DNA from: JAZFYD01 sp036443405
GTDB lineage: Bacteria; Planctomycetota; PLA2
Assembly: GCA_036443405.1 (NCBI GenBank)
Contig: JAZFYD010000249.1
Coordinates: 1-64,000, forward strand
Length of the DNA: 64,000 nt
Direction: 5' to 3'
The notes beneath the pieces were generated by a model, which searched no databases, was not told the DNA's origin, and worked only from the letters and a program-made list of their open reading frames with translations. How positions within the stretch are numbered: the stretch's first letter is position 1; the number at the start of each line of letters is the position of its first letter. Below, one piece after another: positions 15,356-23,862 of the stretch. The translations under genes were made by a program, and so were the position numbers.

Positions 15356-16364
15356 TTTGAATCCCGGAGGGCGCCACATCTGCGGCGCCCTCCTTGCTCT
15401 TTTTGTTTCGGTCTCGGGCTGCCGGTCGCCGCAGGCCGCGGCCGACGACACCCTGGCGTCGTGGAACGACGGCCCGGCGAAACAAGCGGTCGTCGATTTC
15501 GTGCGCCGCGTCACGAAAGAGGGCGGCAGGGACTACGTCGTGCCCGCAGCGCGCATCGCCACCTTCGACAACGACGGCACGCTCTGGTCGGAGAAGCCGC
15601 TCTATTTCCAGTTGCTGTTCGCCATCGACCGCGTCAAGGCGCTGGCCGGCGAACATCCCGAGTGGAAAGAGCAGCAGCCCTTCAAGGGAGTGTTGGAAGG
15701 GGACATGGATGCCGCGCTCGCCGGCGGGAAGAAGTCGGTGCTTCAGCTGGTCATGGCGACGCACGCGGGCATGACCACGGAACAGTTCGAGCGCATCGTC
15801 AAGGACTGGCTGGCGACCGCCAAGCACCCGCGCTTCAAGCGCCCCTATTCCGAGCTGGTGTATCAGCCCATGCTCGAGCTGTTGGACTACCTGAGGCAAA
15901 ACGGTTTCAAGACCTACATCGTCTCCGGCGGCGGCATCGAGTTCATGCGCCCGTTCACGGAGCGGGTCTACGGGATTCCACCCGAACAGGTCGTCGGTAG
16001 CAGCATCAAGGTCAGGCACGAGTTGCGCAAGGGCGCTCCTGTGCTCGTGCGGCTGCCCGAGATCGACTTCTTCGACGACCAGGCGGGCAAGCCGGTGGCC
16101 ATCCACAAGTTCATCGGCCGTCGGCCCATCTTCTCGGCCGGCAACTCCGATGGCGACTTCCAGATGCTCGAATGGACGACGGCCGGCGAGGGCCCGCGCT
16201 TCTCCCTGATCGTCCATCACACCGACGCACGCCGGGAGTGGGCTTACGACCGCAATTCGCACGTGGGCAAGCTGGACAGGGCGCTCGACGAGGCTCCCGC
16301 GCGCGGCTGGCTCGTCGTCGACATGAAGCGAGACTGGAAGCGCGTCTACCCCGCGGCGAAGTAG
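15345..16364 (+). CDS. HAD-superfamily phosphatase, predicted lipoprotein
   Basis: About 339 residues. The HAD signature ATFDNDGTLW (nucleophile Asp and DxD) appears near residue 72, the second motif IVSGGG near 205, and the final acidic motif GNSDGDFQM near 285. Together these indicate a magnesium-dependent phosphatase. A lipobox (VSVSGC, Cys26) implies periplasmic membrane anchoring. The start is uncertain: GTG at 15345 or 15348, overlapping the sulfatase stop, or TTG at 15357. The signal peptide is encoded across a perfect 10-bp hairpin with a T-run that looks like a terminator for the sulfatase. The gene directly follows the sulfatase, so the pair may work together in releasing sulfate and phosphate from organic esters; this is inference. 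Confidence 0.78.
   Translation: MVANLNPGGRHICGALLALFVSVSGCRSPQAAADDTLASWNDGPAKQAVVDFVRRVTKEGGRDYVVPAARIATFDNDGTLWSEKPLYFQLLFAIDRVKALAGEHPEWKEQQPFKGVLEGDMDAALAGGKKSVLQLVMATHAGMTTEQFERIVKDWLATAKHPRFKRPYSELVYQPMLELLDYLRQNGFKTYIVSGGGIEFMRPFTERVYGIPPEQVVGSSIKVRHELRKGAPVLVRLPEIDFFDDQAGKPVAIHKFIGRRPIFSAGNSDGDFQMLEWTTAGEGPRFSLIVHHTDARREWAYDRNSHVGKLDRALDEAPARGWLVVDMKRDWKRVYPAAK
15366..15405 (+). terminator. Terminator-like hairpin inside the start of the HAD gene
   Basis: GGAGGGCGCC (15366-15375) and GGCGCCCTCC (15384-15393) form a perfect 10-bp stem with an 8-base loop, followed by TTGCTCTTTTTG. It looks like an intrinsic terminator for the sulfatase, yet lies within the reading frame that supplies the lipoprotein signal of the HAD phosphatase. 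Confidence 0.6.
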
Positions 16365-16432
16365 CGCAAAGCCCGCGCGGCTGGAAGGCGCGCCGCGTCG
16401 TGCGAATGTGATTCCGAATGGAGATCCGGAAG

Positions 16433-17008
16433 CTACTCCTCGACAGTGATCGCGATCGCCTCGGTGTATGAGAGCTTCACGCGATCACCGACCTTGAGCC
16501 CGGCGATGAAGCGTCGGCCTTCGTCGCGCTCGGCACGCACGCTGTGCAACTCGCCCGCCGGCCGCCCCTTGCCCTTGAACACGACGATGTGCTGCTTGGT
16601 GTCGACGCTCTCGACGGTCACCGTCATCTCAACACCCGCTCCGACGTCGATGCCGGGCTTGCTCCCCTCTTCGGCCAAGCCGACAGCCAACTCGGCGGTC
16701 GGCTCCGGCCCCGCTTCGTCCGGTTTCAGGCGCTGCGCGGTCACCGACACGCGATAGCGCGCCTTGACCGTATCGCCGACGGCGATCTGAGCGAAGTTAC
16801 GCACCTGCGGACCGGCGATCACGACCACCTTCGTTCCGTCCTCTCGCTGGAGCGTGATCTCGCGCGTCTCTGCGTTTACGGCTTGCACGGTCGACTCCAC
16901 GACGACCTCGTGGGAAATCTCGGCCCGGGTGGGCGCTTCTGTCGACGCGCATCCCGCGGCCAAGGCCGCCACGAACAGGGGAAACAGTGATCTCATTCTC
17001 TCTCGCAT
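16433..17008 (-). CDS. Conserved hypothetical lipoprotein with duplicated beta domain
   Basis: A 191-residue predicted lipoprotein (LAAGC near residue 20). The start at 17008 is supported by AGGAGG seven bases upstream. Two related halves each contain a strand pattern with 'V..V......I......G' and end in a VGD-x-V-(K)-x-x-Y motif: FAQIAVGDTVKARYRVS in the first and FIAGLKVGDRVKLSYTEA in the second. This matches a family of small secreted proteins found widely in Gram-negative bacteria whose function I do not know. No catalytic residues are evident. It is transcribed away from the HAD gene and has no close operon partner. Confidence 0.7.
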   Translation of the reverse strand: MRERMRSLFPLFVAALAAGCASTEAPTRAEISHEVVVESTVQAVNAETREITLQREDGTKVVVIAGPQVRNFAQIAVGDTVKARYRVSVTAQRLKPDEAGPEPTAELAVGLAEEGSKPGIDVGAGVEMTVTVESVDTKQHIVVFKGKGRPAGELHSVRAERDEGRRFIAGLKVGDRVKLSYTEAIAITVEE

Positions 17009-17138
17009 CCCTCGACCTCCTGCTGCGTTGCTACTCCGCGGCGAGCCGTCCCGGGCTCCGCGACGCGGGTGGAGATTCTATGCAATTGCGCCTCGTAGAG
17101 CGCGTGCTTCTTCCGGCGAGGTCTGGGCTCACGCGCTT

Positions 17139-18425
17139 TCAATTGACCTGGATTGTCGTGACCGGAGCCGGCTGACTGCTCGGCGCCTTGATGGAGAGCT
17201 GCCAGAGGTCGTAGAGCGCGTTGAAGCTCATTTTCGACAACATGTCTTGGTCGTCGATGTAGAACCAAAGGTCCCGATATCGAACCACCTGGAATGCCGA
17301 TTCCGGAGGGCCGTCGCTGTACTTGATGGCGAACCGCTTCGAGAGGTCTTCGATCTCACCCTTCTCGACAGCGTCCTGGAATGAGCTCAAGTCGGTTGTG
17401 CGGCCCTGCAGTTCGTCCTCGGGGGGGGCGTCCACGCCGTACGCGTAGAGATTGATTACGTTGTAGAGCGAGCGCATCCGGAGCTTGACCGTAGGTCTCG
17501 GTGTGTTGGGTTGATCCGCAAGGTCCGCTCCGCGGACGACTCGCGCCGGCTCCATGATCCAGATCTTCTTCTGGACGTTGGGCTGAACGTTGAGGAGCTT
17601 CATGAGCCGCTGCCCATCCGCTGACTGACGGGCGCTCGGTTCCAGCCAGATGGCCGGCGTCATCTCGTGGGTCGTGAAGTAAAACGTCTCGCCGCCGTCA
17701 TAACTCTTCCAGCGACGAGCACCGGTGGAGAGCGTCGTGATCCACATCTCCGGCGTGATGGACGCGGCAGGGTACGCGTATGAGTTGTAGGGGTCGTTCC
17801 ACCGGAACCGGTCGACGACCAGATCGCCGTCAGCGTAGAACTTGCCGATCAAGGCGATGGCCTCGCGCCACTCCGGGGATCCGGGCCGGAAGTTGTCGAA
17901 TCTGAGGTCCGGACCGCGGAGGCTGTTGATGCCCTCGACCAGAATATTGAGTGCGGTATCGACCGGGTAACCTGCGGTCACGAGGTCCGCGACGACAGAA
18001 ACTTTGAGGGGCTCGTGTAACTGGCTCGCGATGTCCTCGCCTTGTCTTGGCGTAAGCGTGATCGTGGGCGAATCGGAGAACGTCACGCTCCCGTCGATGC
18101 TGCCGCCCGAGATGTTGGCGTCACCCCATTCCGCGATCGTCGCCCCTGCGCCGAGGGTCTTCGATGTCGTGAAGTTCGAGCTGATGCTCGAGACGTTCAG
18201 AAACTGCGGCGCTTCCATGTACCGGCGTCGAACGATGTTGAGCAAGAGCTCCTCTTGGAGGACCTGGCTAACCGCCTTGTTGTAGGCGATGTGCGAGTTG
18301 ACCACGAGCGCAGGTCCCTGCGTATGGGTACAGCCTCCCACGTTCGCAACAAGAACCATCGCGATGGCGGCGAGCCCCGCTCGTCGAAACGCGAGTGTGA
18401 CGCAGCAGCATTTCTCTTGCTTCAT
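17139..18425 (-). CDS. Hypothetical lipoprotein, unknown function
   Basis: A 428-residue protein starting at the ATG 18423-18425. A lipoprotein signal ends LVANVGGC (about residue 32). The mature protein begins NKAVSQVLQEELLLNIVRRRYMEAP, followed by mixed alpha/beta sequence without recognised enzyme motifs. The pattern 'QxLLLNIVRxRYxExPxFL' is shared with hypothetical lipoproteins of many Gram-negative bacteria. A low-complexity codon stretch with eight G in a row occurs near 17421-17430. It diverges from the AspT-type transporter across a 137-bp gap that must hold both promoters; no clear boxes were seen there. Confidence 0.7.
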   Translation of the reverse strand: MKQEKCCCVTLAFRRAGLAAIAMVLVANVGGCTHTQGPALVVNSHIAYNKAVSQVLQEELLLNIVRRRYMEAPQFLNVSSISSNFTTSKTLGAGATIAEWGDANISGGSIDGSVTFSDSPTITLTPRQGEDIASQLHEPLKVSVVADLVTAGYPVDTALNILVEGINSLRGPDLRFDNFRPGSPEWREAIALIGKFYADGDLVVDRFRWNDPYNSYAYPAASITPEMWITTLSTGARRWKSYDGGETFYFTTHEMTPAIWLEPSARQSADGQRLMKLLNVQPNVQKKIWIMEPARVVRGADLADQPNTPRPTVKLRMRSLYNVINLYAYGVDAPPEDELQGRTTDLSSFQDAVEKGEIEDLSKRFAIKYSDGPPESAFQVVRYRDLWFYIDDQDMLSKMSFNALYDLWQLSIKAPSSQPAPVTTIQVN

Positions 18426-18562
18426 GGCGGACGCCCTTTCGTTAACGTGATCTGGACGGCCATCGTATCCACTGGACAATCCGCCAGGAATACCCCTTGC
18501 CCACAGTTGCATCATGAGTCAGAATCCGCCGACCGACCATAGACGCGGCTCGGAGACCGGCA

Positions 18563-20227
18563 ATGCTCGAAACTCTCGACGGGTTCATACGTGGCAGTCC
18601 TGCCGCCTTGCTTTTCGCCGTGCTGGGTCTGGGAAGCCTGGTCGGCAGGGCAAACGTCCGTGGCATCGAGTTGGGCACGGTTTCGGGAGTGCTGTTCGTC
18701 GGCCTCGCCTTCGGTCATTTCGGGTACGAGTTCTCGTCGGCGGCACAAACGATCGGATTCGTGCTGTTCATCTTTTCGGTGGGCCTGCAGGCCGGCCCGA
18801 GCTTCTTCAGCGTGTTGCGCCAGGATGGCCTCAGATACCTCGCGCTGGCCCTGGTCGTCGGGAGCACCGGCTTTCTTCTGGCATTGGGATTCGCGAAGGC
18901 TCTCGGACTCGCACCGGGCGCGGCCGCCGGCCTCCTCGCGGGTGGGCTGACCAGCTCGCCGACGCTGGCAGCGGCCCAAGACGCGGTGCGCGGCGGCAAG
19001 GTGCCCATCCCCGAGGGCTATGACGCCGATCAGCTGCTGACGAACATCTCGACCGGGTACGCGATCACGTACATCTTCGGTCTCATCGGCCTCATCCTGA
19101 TCATTCGCTTCCTGCCGCGCATCCTGGGCATCGATTTGGCCGCCGAGGCCGCAAAGCTCGAGGCCGGTCGCAAGGGCGGCGTCGAGGATCGCGTCTTCGG
19201 GCTCGCGGACATTCGGGCGCGGGCTTATCGCGTCACGGTCGACGAATACATCGGCAAGACGATCCGAGAGATGCACGCGCTGTTTCCGGGCAAGGGAACG
19301 ATCGAGAAGCTCCGTCGCCGAGGCGAGATGATCGAACCGAGCCTCGAAACGATGCTCGAGCGGGACGATGAGGTCTGTGTCGTCGGGCGCTTGGACGCGC
19401 TCATGTCCGCGCCGGTCGGCCCCGAGATCGCCGACCACGAGCTTCTCGACGTGCACATCGAGTCCTGCCGCGTCGTTGCGCTCCGATCCAAGGTCAAGGA
19501 GCTGACGTTCACGCCCGAGCAGGGGGTCCGGGAGTACGGTTGCTTCCTGTCGCGCATACAGCGACTGGGTGTCGACGTTCCGTTCGGAGAGACGATCTCC
19601 TTTCAGGCCGGTGACGTGCTGCACGTCACCGGGCCCGCTGCGCGTCTCAAAGCGCTGGGCGATACGATCGGCCACGTCGAGGGCGCCGCGGAACAGACCG
19701 ACCTGACGACGTTCGCGATCGGGATTGCCTTGGGCTTGTTTGTCGGCACGCTCTCCGTGACGATCGGCGGCCTCTCCATCGGCCTCGGCTCGGCTGGCGG
19801 CCTGCTCACCGCGGGCCTGCTTATCGGATACCTGCGGGCGCTGCACCCGAGGTTCGGGCGCGTGCCCGGCGCGGCGCGGTGGATTTTCATGGAGCTTGGG
19901 CTCTTGATCTTCATGGCGGGCGTCGGGCTGCGCGCCGGTTCGGGGATCCTGGAGACGCTGGCCGAGACCGGGCCGAAGATGTTCCTGGCCGGCCTGGTCG
20001 TGACGGCGGTACCCGTCCTGGTGGGATATCTCTTCGGCTCGAAGTTCCTGAGGATCAACCCTGTGCTGTTGCTCGGCGCCATCACGGGCTCCATGACCAG
20101 CGGCGCTTCCTTGAGCATCGTCACGCGTGAAGCCAACAGTTCGATCCCCGCGCTCGGTTACACCGGCGCGTACGCGTTCGCGAACATCTTCTTGACGATC
20201 GCCGGTGGCGTAATCCTGCTGTTGTGA
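18563..20227 (+). CDS. AspT/YidE-family antiporter
   Basis: A 554-residue inner-membrane transporter with the two-domain layout of the aspartate:alanine exchanger family. The N-terminal block of about five helices includes the signature GLLAGGLTSSPTLAAAQ. A cytoplasmic middle region (about residues 210-370) has two TrkA-C-like domains. The C-terminal helical block contains GAITGSMTSGASLSIV, which repeats the signature of the first block. The substrate is uncertain, since YidE-like members also include dicarboxylate or succinate carriers. The ATG follows GGAGACCGGCA. It lies 76 bp upstream of the Mce permease gene and could be co-transcribed, but there is no functional link. Confidence 0.85.
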   Translation: MLETLDGFIRGSPAALLFAVLGLGSLVGRANVRGIELGTVSGVLFVGLAFGHFGYEFSSAAQTIGFVLFIFSVGLQAGPSFFSVLRQDGLRYLALALVVGSTGFLLALGFAKALGLAPGAAAGLLAGGLTSSPTLAAAQDAVRGGKVPIPEGYDADQLLTNISTGYAITYIFGLIGLILIIRFLPRILGIDLAAEAAKLEAGRKGGVEDRVFGLADIRARAYRVTVDEYIGKTIREMHALFPGKGTIEKLRRRGEMIEPSLETMLERDDEVCVVGRLDALMSAPVGPEIADHELLDVHIESCRVVALRSKVKELTFTPEQGVREYGCFLSRIQRLGVDVPFGETISFQAGDVLHVTGPAARLKALGDTIGHVEGAAEQTDLTTFAIGIALGLFVGTLSVTIGGLSIGLGSAGGLLTAGLLIGYLRALHPRFGRVPGAARWIFMELGLLIFMAGVGLRAGSGILETLAETGPKMFLAGLVVTAVPVLVGYLFGSKFLRINPVLLLGAITGSMTSGASLSIVTREANSSIPALGYTGAYAFANIFLTIAGGVILLL

Positions 20228-20303
20228 CTTTGTGGCGTCCGCTCGGGCTTTTCGACCTTGCGGGCGCTCTCCATTTCACCAATACTGCGCCCCAGATTCA
20301 CGC

Positions 20304-21422
20304 GTGACCGAGCAGATCTCTTTTGCCCGGCCGGACAACGCAACGCTCGAGGTTCGGCTTGAGGGAAGCTGGCGCATGCGCGACGGCCTTCCCGATGCCG
20401 TCATCGTTACGGAGCAGATCGAGTCCGGGGCAACCCGACGACTGACGTTCGACACCGGGAGCATCGCGGCCTGGGACAGTGCGCTCGTGTCCTTCCTGCT
20501 CAAAGTGCTCGTCGAGTGCGGCCGGCGCGACATTGAGGCGGACCAGAGTGGCTTCCCCGATGGCGTGCGGCGTCTCATCACGCTCGCCACCGCCGTTCCC
20601 GAGGCGGAGACACGCCCGGGGGAGGGCCACGGATCCCTGATTGCGCGTCTCGGCGTCAGGGTCATTCGTCTCGCCGCCGACGCCAAGGCGATGGTCACCT
20701 TCACGGGTGAGGTTGGGATCGCGATGGTCAGGCTGGCTCGGGGCAAGGCGCGTTTCCGGCGCTCCGATTTCACGCTGACGATCCAGGAGTGCGGCGCCCA
20801 GGCGCTGGGGATCGTCTCGTTGATCGGTTTCCTCATCGGCCTGATCCTGGGCTTCATCGGCGCGACGCAGCTCCAGAAGTTCGGCGCCGAGATCTACGTC
20901 GCCAACCTCGTCGGCATCGGCATGGCGCGCGAGATGGCAGCGGTGATGACGGCCATCATCATGGCGGGACGCACCGGCGCCGCGTTCGCCGCCCAGCTCG
21001 GGACGATGACCGTGAACGAGGAGATCGATGCGCTCAAATCGCTGGCGATTTCGCCCATGGAGTTCCTCGTCCTGCCGCGCATGATGGCGTTGGCCCTCAT
21101 GATGCCGCTGCTCTGTCTCTACGCCATCGTCCTCGGGGCCCTGGGGGGTGCGCTCGTGGCGAGCATGCTCGGCATCAGTCTCACGATCTACTTCCAGCAG
21201 CTCATCGACTCGGTCACGGTCACCGACGTGGCGGTCGGTGTCGTCAAGGCCTCCGTTTTCGGCGTCATCGTCGCGTTCGCCGGTTGCCTACGCGGCATGC
21301 AGTGCGGCCGAAGCGCCGCCTCGGTTGGAGCCGCGACGACGTCGGCGGTTGTGACCAGCATCGTCCTGGTCATCTGCTCGGACGCGGCGATCAACGTGAT
21401 CTTGACGGTGTTGGGTATCTAG
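20304..21422 (+). CDS. STAS-MlaE fusion: Mce/Mla-type ABC transporter permease
   Basis: About 372 residues. The first 110 residues form a STAS-like domain (EVRLEGSWRM, then RRLTFDTGSIAAWDSALVSF). The rest is the MlaE/YrbE permease with five or six helices, including IGFLIGLILGFIGATQLQKF and MGMAREMAAVMTAIIMAGRT-like conserved segments. It forms the membrane channel of a lipid transporter that moves phospholipids between inner and outer membranes. GTG at 20304 is chosen because it starts just before the STAS fold; another GTG at 20232 is possible. The ATPase gene follows after 2 bases. Confidence 0.85.
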   Translation: MTEQISFARPDNATLEVRLEGSWRMRDGLPDAVIVTEQIESGATRRLTFDTGSIAAWDSALVSFLLKVLVECGRRDIEADQSGFPDGVRRLITLATAVPEAETRPGEGHGSLIARLGVRVIRLAADAKAMVTFTGEVGIAMVRLARGKARFRRSDFTLTIQECGAQALGIVSLIGFLIGLILGFIGATQLQKFGAEIYVANLVGIGMAREMAAVMTAIIMAGRTGAAFAAQLGTMTVNEEIDALKSLAISPMEFLVLPRMMALALMMPLLCLYAIVLGALGGALVASMLGISLTIYFQQLIDSVTVTDVAVGVVKASVFGVIVAFAGCLRGMQCGRSAASVGAATTSAVVTSIVLVICSDAAINVILTVLGI

Positions 21423-21424
21423 CC

Positions 21425-22180
21425 ATGAGGGAGCCGGAAGCACAGGTGACGGTGAAGGACCTGACGATGGCCTACGGCGACTTCGTCATCCAGCACGACC
21501 TGACGTTCGAGATCGCGCGCGGCGAAGTGTTCATCATCATGGGTGGGAGCGGCTGCGGGAAGAGCACGCTGATGCGCCATCTCGTCGGCCTAAAGGCGCC
21601 GGCGAAGGGACAGATCTTCTATGGCGACGAGAGCTTCTGGGAGGCGCCGGAGCCCGACCGTCTGCGCATGATGCAGCACTTCGGCGTCATGTACCAGAGC
21701 GGCGCGCTGTGGAGCTCCATGACGCTGGCGGAGAACGTGATGCTCCCTCTGGGGGAGTACACGGACCTGAAGCCCAAGGAGATGCGCGAGATTGCGTCGC
21801 TGAAGCTGGCTTTGGTCGGGTTGGCCGGGTTCGAGGATTTCTACCCGTCCGAGATCAGCGGGGGGATGCAGAAACGCGTGGGCGTCGCGCGCGCCATGGC
21901 GCTCGACCCGGAGATCCTCTATTTCGACGAGCCGTCGGCGGGCCTCGATCCGATCAGCTCGCGCCGCCTGGACGACCTCATCCTGGAGCTTCGTGACAGC
22001 CTCGGCACGACGATGGTCGTCGTCACGCACGAGTTGGCGAGCATCTTCGGCATCGCCGACAACTCGGTCTACTTGGATGTGGAGACGCGGACGATGATCG
22101 CGCAGGGGGATCCGAAGACGCTCCGCGACGAGAGCGACATTCCCATGGTCCGCACGTTTCTGACGCGCGGGGAGGAGTGA
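21425..22180 (+). CDS. Mce/Mla-type ABC transporter ATPase (MlaF-like)
   Basis: A 251-residue ABC ATPase with Walker A GGSGCGKST, Q-loop MYQSGALWSSMT, the family signature ISGGMQKRVGVARAMA, Walker B ILYFDEPSAGLDP and switch VVVTHEL. The S-G-G-M-Q-K-R signature and the SGALW sequence are typical of MlaF-like lipid transporters rather than ordinary importers. It energises the STAS-MlaE permease encoded two bases upstream. The ATG at 21425 lies just after the permease stop, so the two proteins are made in step. The reading frame extends upstream without a stop into the permease gene, but that part is an out-of-frame shadow. Confidence 0.92.
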   Translation: MREPEAQVTVKDLTMAYGDFVIQHDLTFEIARGEVFIIMGGSGCGKSTLMRHLVGLKAPAKGQIFYGDESFWEAPEPDRLRMMQHFGVMYQSGALWSSMTLAENVMLPLGEYTDLKPKEMREIASLKLALVGLAGFEDFYPSEISGGMQKRVGVARAMALDPEILYFDEPSAGLDPISSRRLDDLILELRDSLGTTMVVVTHELASIFGIADNSVYLDVETRTMIAQGDPKTLRDESDIPMVRTFLTRGEE

Positions 22181-22183
22181 GAC

Positions 22184-23266
22184 ATGAGCAAGCAAGCCAA
22201 TCCCACGTTGATCGGCGGTTTTGTCCTGGTGGCCTGCGCCTTGGCGATCGCGATGATCGTCGCCTTCGGTGGCGGAGATTTCTTCAAGCAGCGGCGCCTG
22301 TGGGTCTCCTACTTCGATGAGTCCTTGAAGGGCCTGCGGATCGGGTCGAGCGTCCTCTTCAACGGGGTCAGGATCGGCGAGGTCGTCGACTTCGCGGTCA
22401 TCTTCGACAAGGACAATCTCACCGGACGAACGCCCGTCTACTTCGAGGTCGATACCAACAAGATCCAAGGCCTCGCGGAGATCGGCGAAGGCGAGGCGAG
22501 ACGGAAAATAGAGGAGGTTCTCATTCACAAACGAGGGCTGCGGGCGACCCTATCCGTCGAGAGCATGGTGACCGGGCAGCTTCAGGTCGAGCTGAACTTC
22601 TACGACCCAGAGAAGGTCGGGCCGCCGCGCCTTGTCGCGATCGAAGAGACGGTGCCCGAGATGCCGACGATTCAAACCGGTTTCATGAAGAAATTCGAAA
22701 CCGTGGCGGACAGGCTCGACGTGGCTCTCGATGATCTCCACGTCTACATCAACGACCACCTCACGCCGGCCACCGACAGGATCGGCCCCCTGCTCGACGA
22801 ATACAGGGAATTCGGGGGCCGGCTCAACAAGCGCATCGGTCCTCTCGTCGACAACGTTGAGGGGACATTCGCCGAGGCGAAGGCGACGTTCGCCGAGGCG
22901 ACGGCGACGCTGACGCAGATCAAGGACACAGTCGAGCGCGCGGAGGGAAAGATCGACGAGGCCGTCGCCTCGCTCGACGCAACGCTGGTGAGCTGGAAGA
23001 AGGTCGGGGATACCCTCGAGCCCGAGATCAAGCCTGTGAGCAAGCAAGTAGAGGAGGCGGTGGCCGAGGCAAAGGCGGCGCTCGTCGATGCGAAGCGTAC
23101 GTTCGCCAACATCAAGGCGCTCACGGCGGAGGATTCGCGCACGGTCGTCGAACTCAACCGTGCGTTGAAGGAGATCGGTGTCGCGGCCCGCGCCATCGGC
23201 GAGCTCGCCGACCAGTTGGAGCGGCATCCCGAAAGTGTGCTCGGCGGCAAGAAGGGGAAACACTGA
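22184..23266 (+). CDS. MlaD-family Mce protein, periplasmic lipid-binding component
   Basis: A 360-residue protein with one N-terminal membrane helix (residues 9-28) and a single Mce domain (about 38-150; core FDESLKGLRIGSSVLFNGVR and the LxVESMVTGQLQVEL segment). A long amphipathic helical tail follows, with heptad-like alanine-rich repeats (FAEAKATFAEATATL, VEEAVAEAKAALVDAKRTF). Such tails form a helical bundle or tube that carries lipids across the periplasm. It starts 3 bases after the ATPase stop and overlaps the next gene by one base. The tail is longer than in E. coli MlaD (183 residues) and closer to PqiB/YebT-type designs. Confidence 0.88.
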   Translation: MSKQANPTLIGGFVLVACALAIAMIVAFGGGDFFKQRRLWVSYFDESLKGLRIGSSVLFNGVRIGEVVDFAVIFDKDNLTGRTPVYFEVDTNKIQGLAEIGEGEARRKIEEVLIHKRGLRATLSVESMVTGQLQVELNFYDPEKVGPPRLVAIEETVPEMPTIQTGFMKKFETVADRLDVALDDLHVYINDHLTPATDRIGPLLDEYREFGGRLNKRIGPLVDNVEGTFAEAKATFAEATATLTQIKDTVERAEGKIDEAVASLDATLVSWKKVGDTLEPEIKPVSKQVEEAVAEAKAALVDAKRTFANIKALTAEDSRTVVELNRALKEIGVAARAIGELADQLERHPESVLGGKKGKH

Positions 23267-23862
23267 TGAAACGACTCACATTGGCGATTCTCTTGGCCGG
23301 TCTCGCGGGCTGCGGCAGTTCGAAGGCGTCCAGGTTCTACTACCTGAAACCGATTCCGGAGGCAGAGCGGGCGACGCAGTCCCCCGAGGACGCGCCGGTG
23401 ATCGGCGTCGGTCCGATCACGATTCCCCAACGCTTCGACCGGCCCAACATTCTGACGACGACGGGCACGCACGAGCTCCGGCTGGCAGAGTTTCACCGCT
23501 GGGCGGAGCCGATGGAGGAGAACCTCGCGAACGTGCTCGGCGAGAATCTCGCCGCGCTCATCGGGACCGATTGGATCTACTACCACCCGTGGAGATCGAC
23601 GACCCACATCGATTACCAAGTCAGCGTGCGCTTGCTGCAGGTCAGCGGCACACCCGGCGGAACGGTCACGCTGACCGCCCGCTGGACTATCTATGGAAAC
23701 CAGAAGGTGCTTGTCAACCGGAAGTCCGTCTTCTCAAGGGAGACGGCCGCCCCCAAGGACAAGGAAGACCATCCCTATGAGGAGCTGATCGCGGAGTTCA
23801 ACGAACTTGTCAACGACTTGAGCCGAGAGATCGCGGAAGCGATTCGACAACAAAGGGACTAG
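23266..23862 (+). CDS. PqiC-like auxiliary lipoprotein of the Mce transporter
   Basis: A 198-residue lipoprotein (LLAGLAGC, Cys16) of the ABC-type transport auxiliary (PqiC/DUF330) family. It carries the typical RFYYL near the start of the mature protein, then IGVGPITIPQRFDRPNI, HELRLAEFHRWAEPMEENL and DYQVSVRLLQ. PqiC sits in the outer membrane and docks the Mce tube there. The last gene of the operon, it overlaps the MlaD gene by one base (ATGA). Its TAG stop shares a CTAG tetranucleotide with the stop of the convergent histidine kinase gene, leaving no room for a separate terminator. Confidence 0.87.
   Translation: MKRLTLAILLAGLAGCGSSKASRFYYLKPIPEAERATQSPEDAPVIGVGPITIPQRFDRPNILTTTGTHELRLAEFHRWAEPMEENLANVLGENLAALIGTDWIYYHPWRSTTHIDYQVSVRLLQVSGTPGGTVTLTARWTIYGNQKVLVNRKSVFSRETAAPKDKEDHPYEELIAEFNELVNDLSREIAEAIRQQRD

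Noticed and set aside
22857..22920. Short repeated GAGGCGA(A/C)GGCGAC units
   Set aside because: They encode the alanine-rich helical repeats of the MlaD tail and need no separate explanation.
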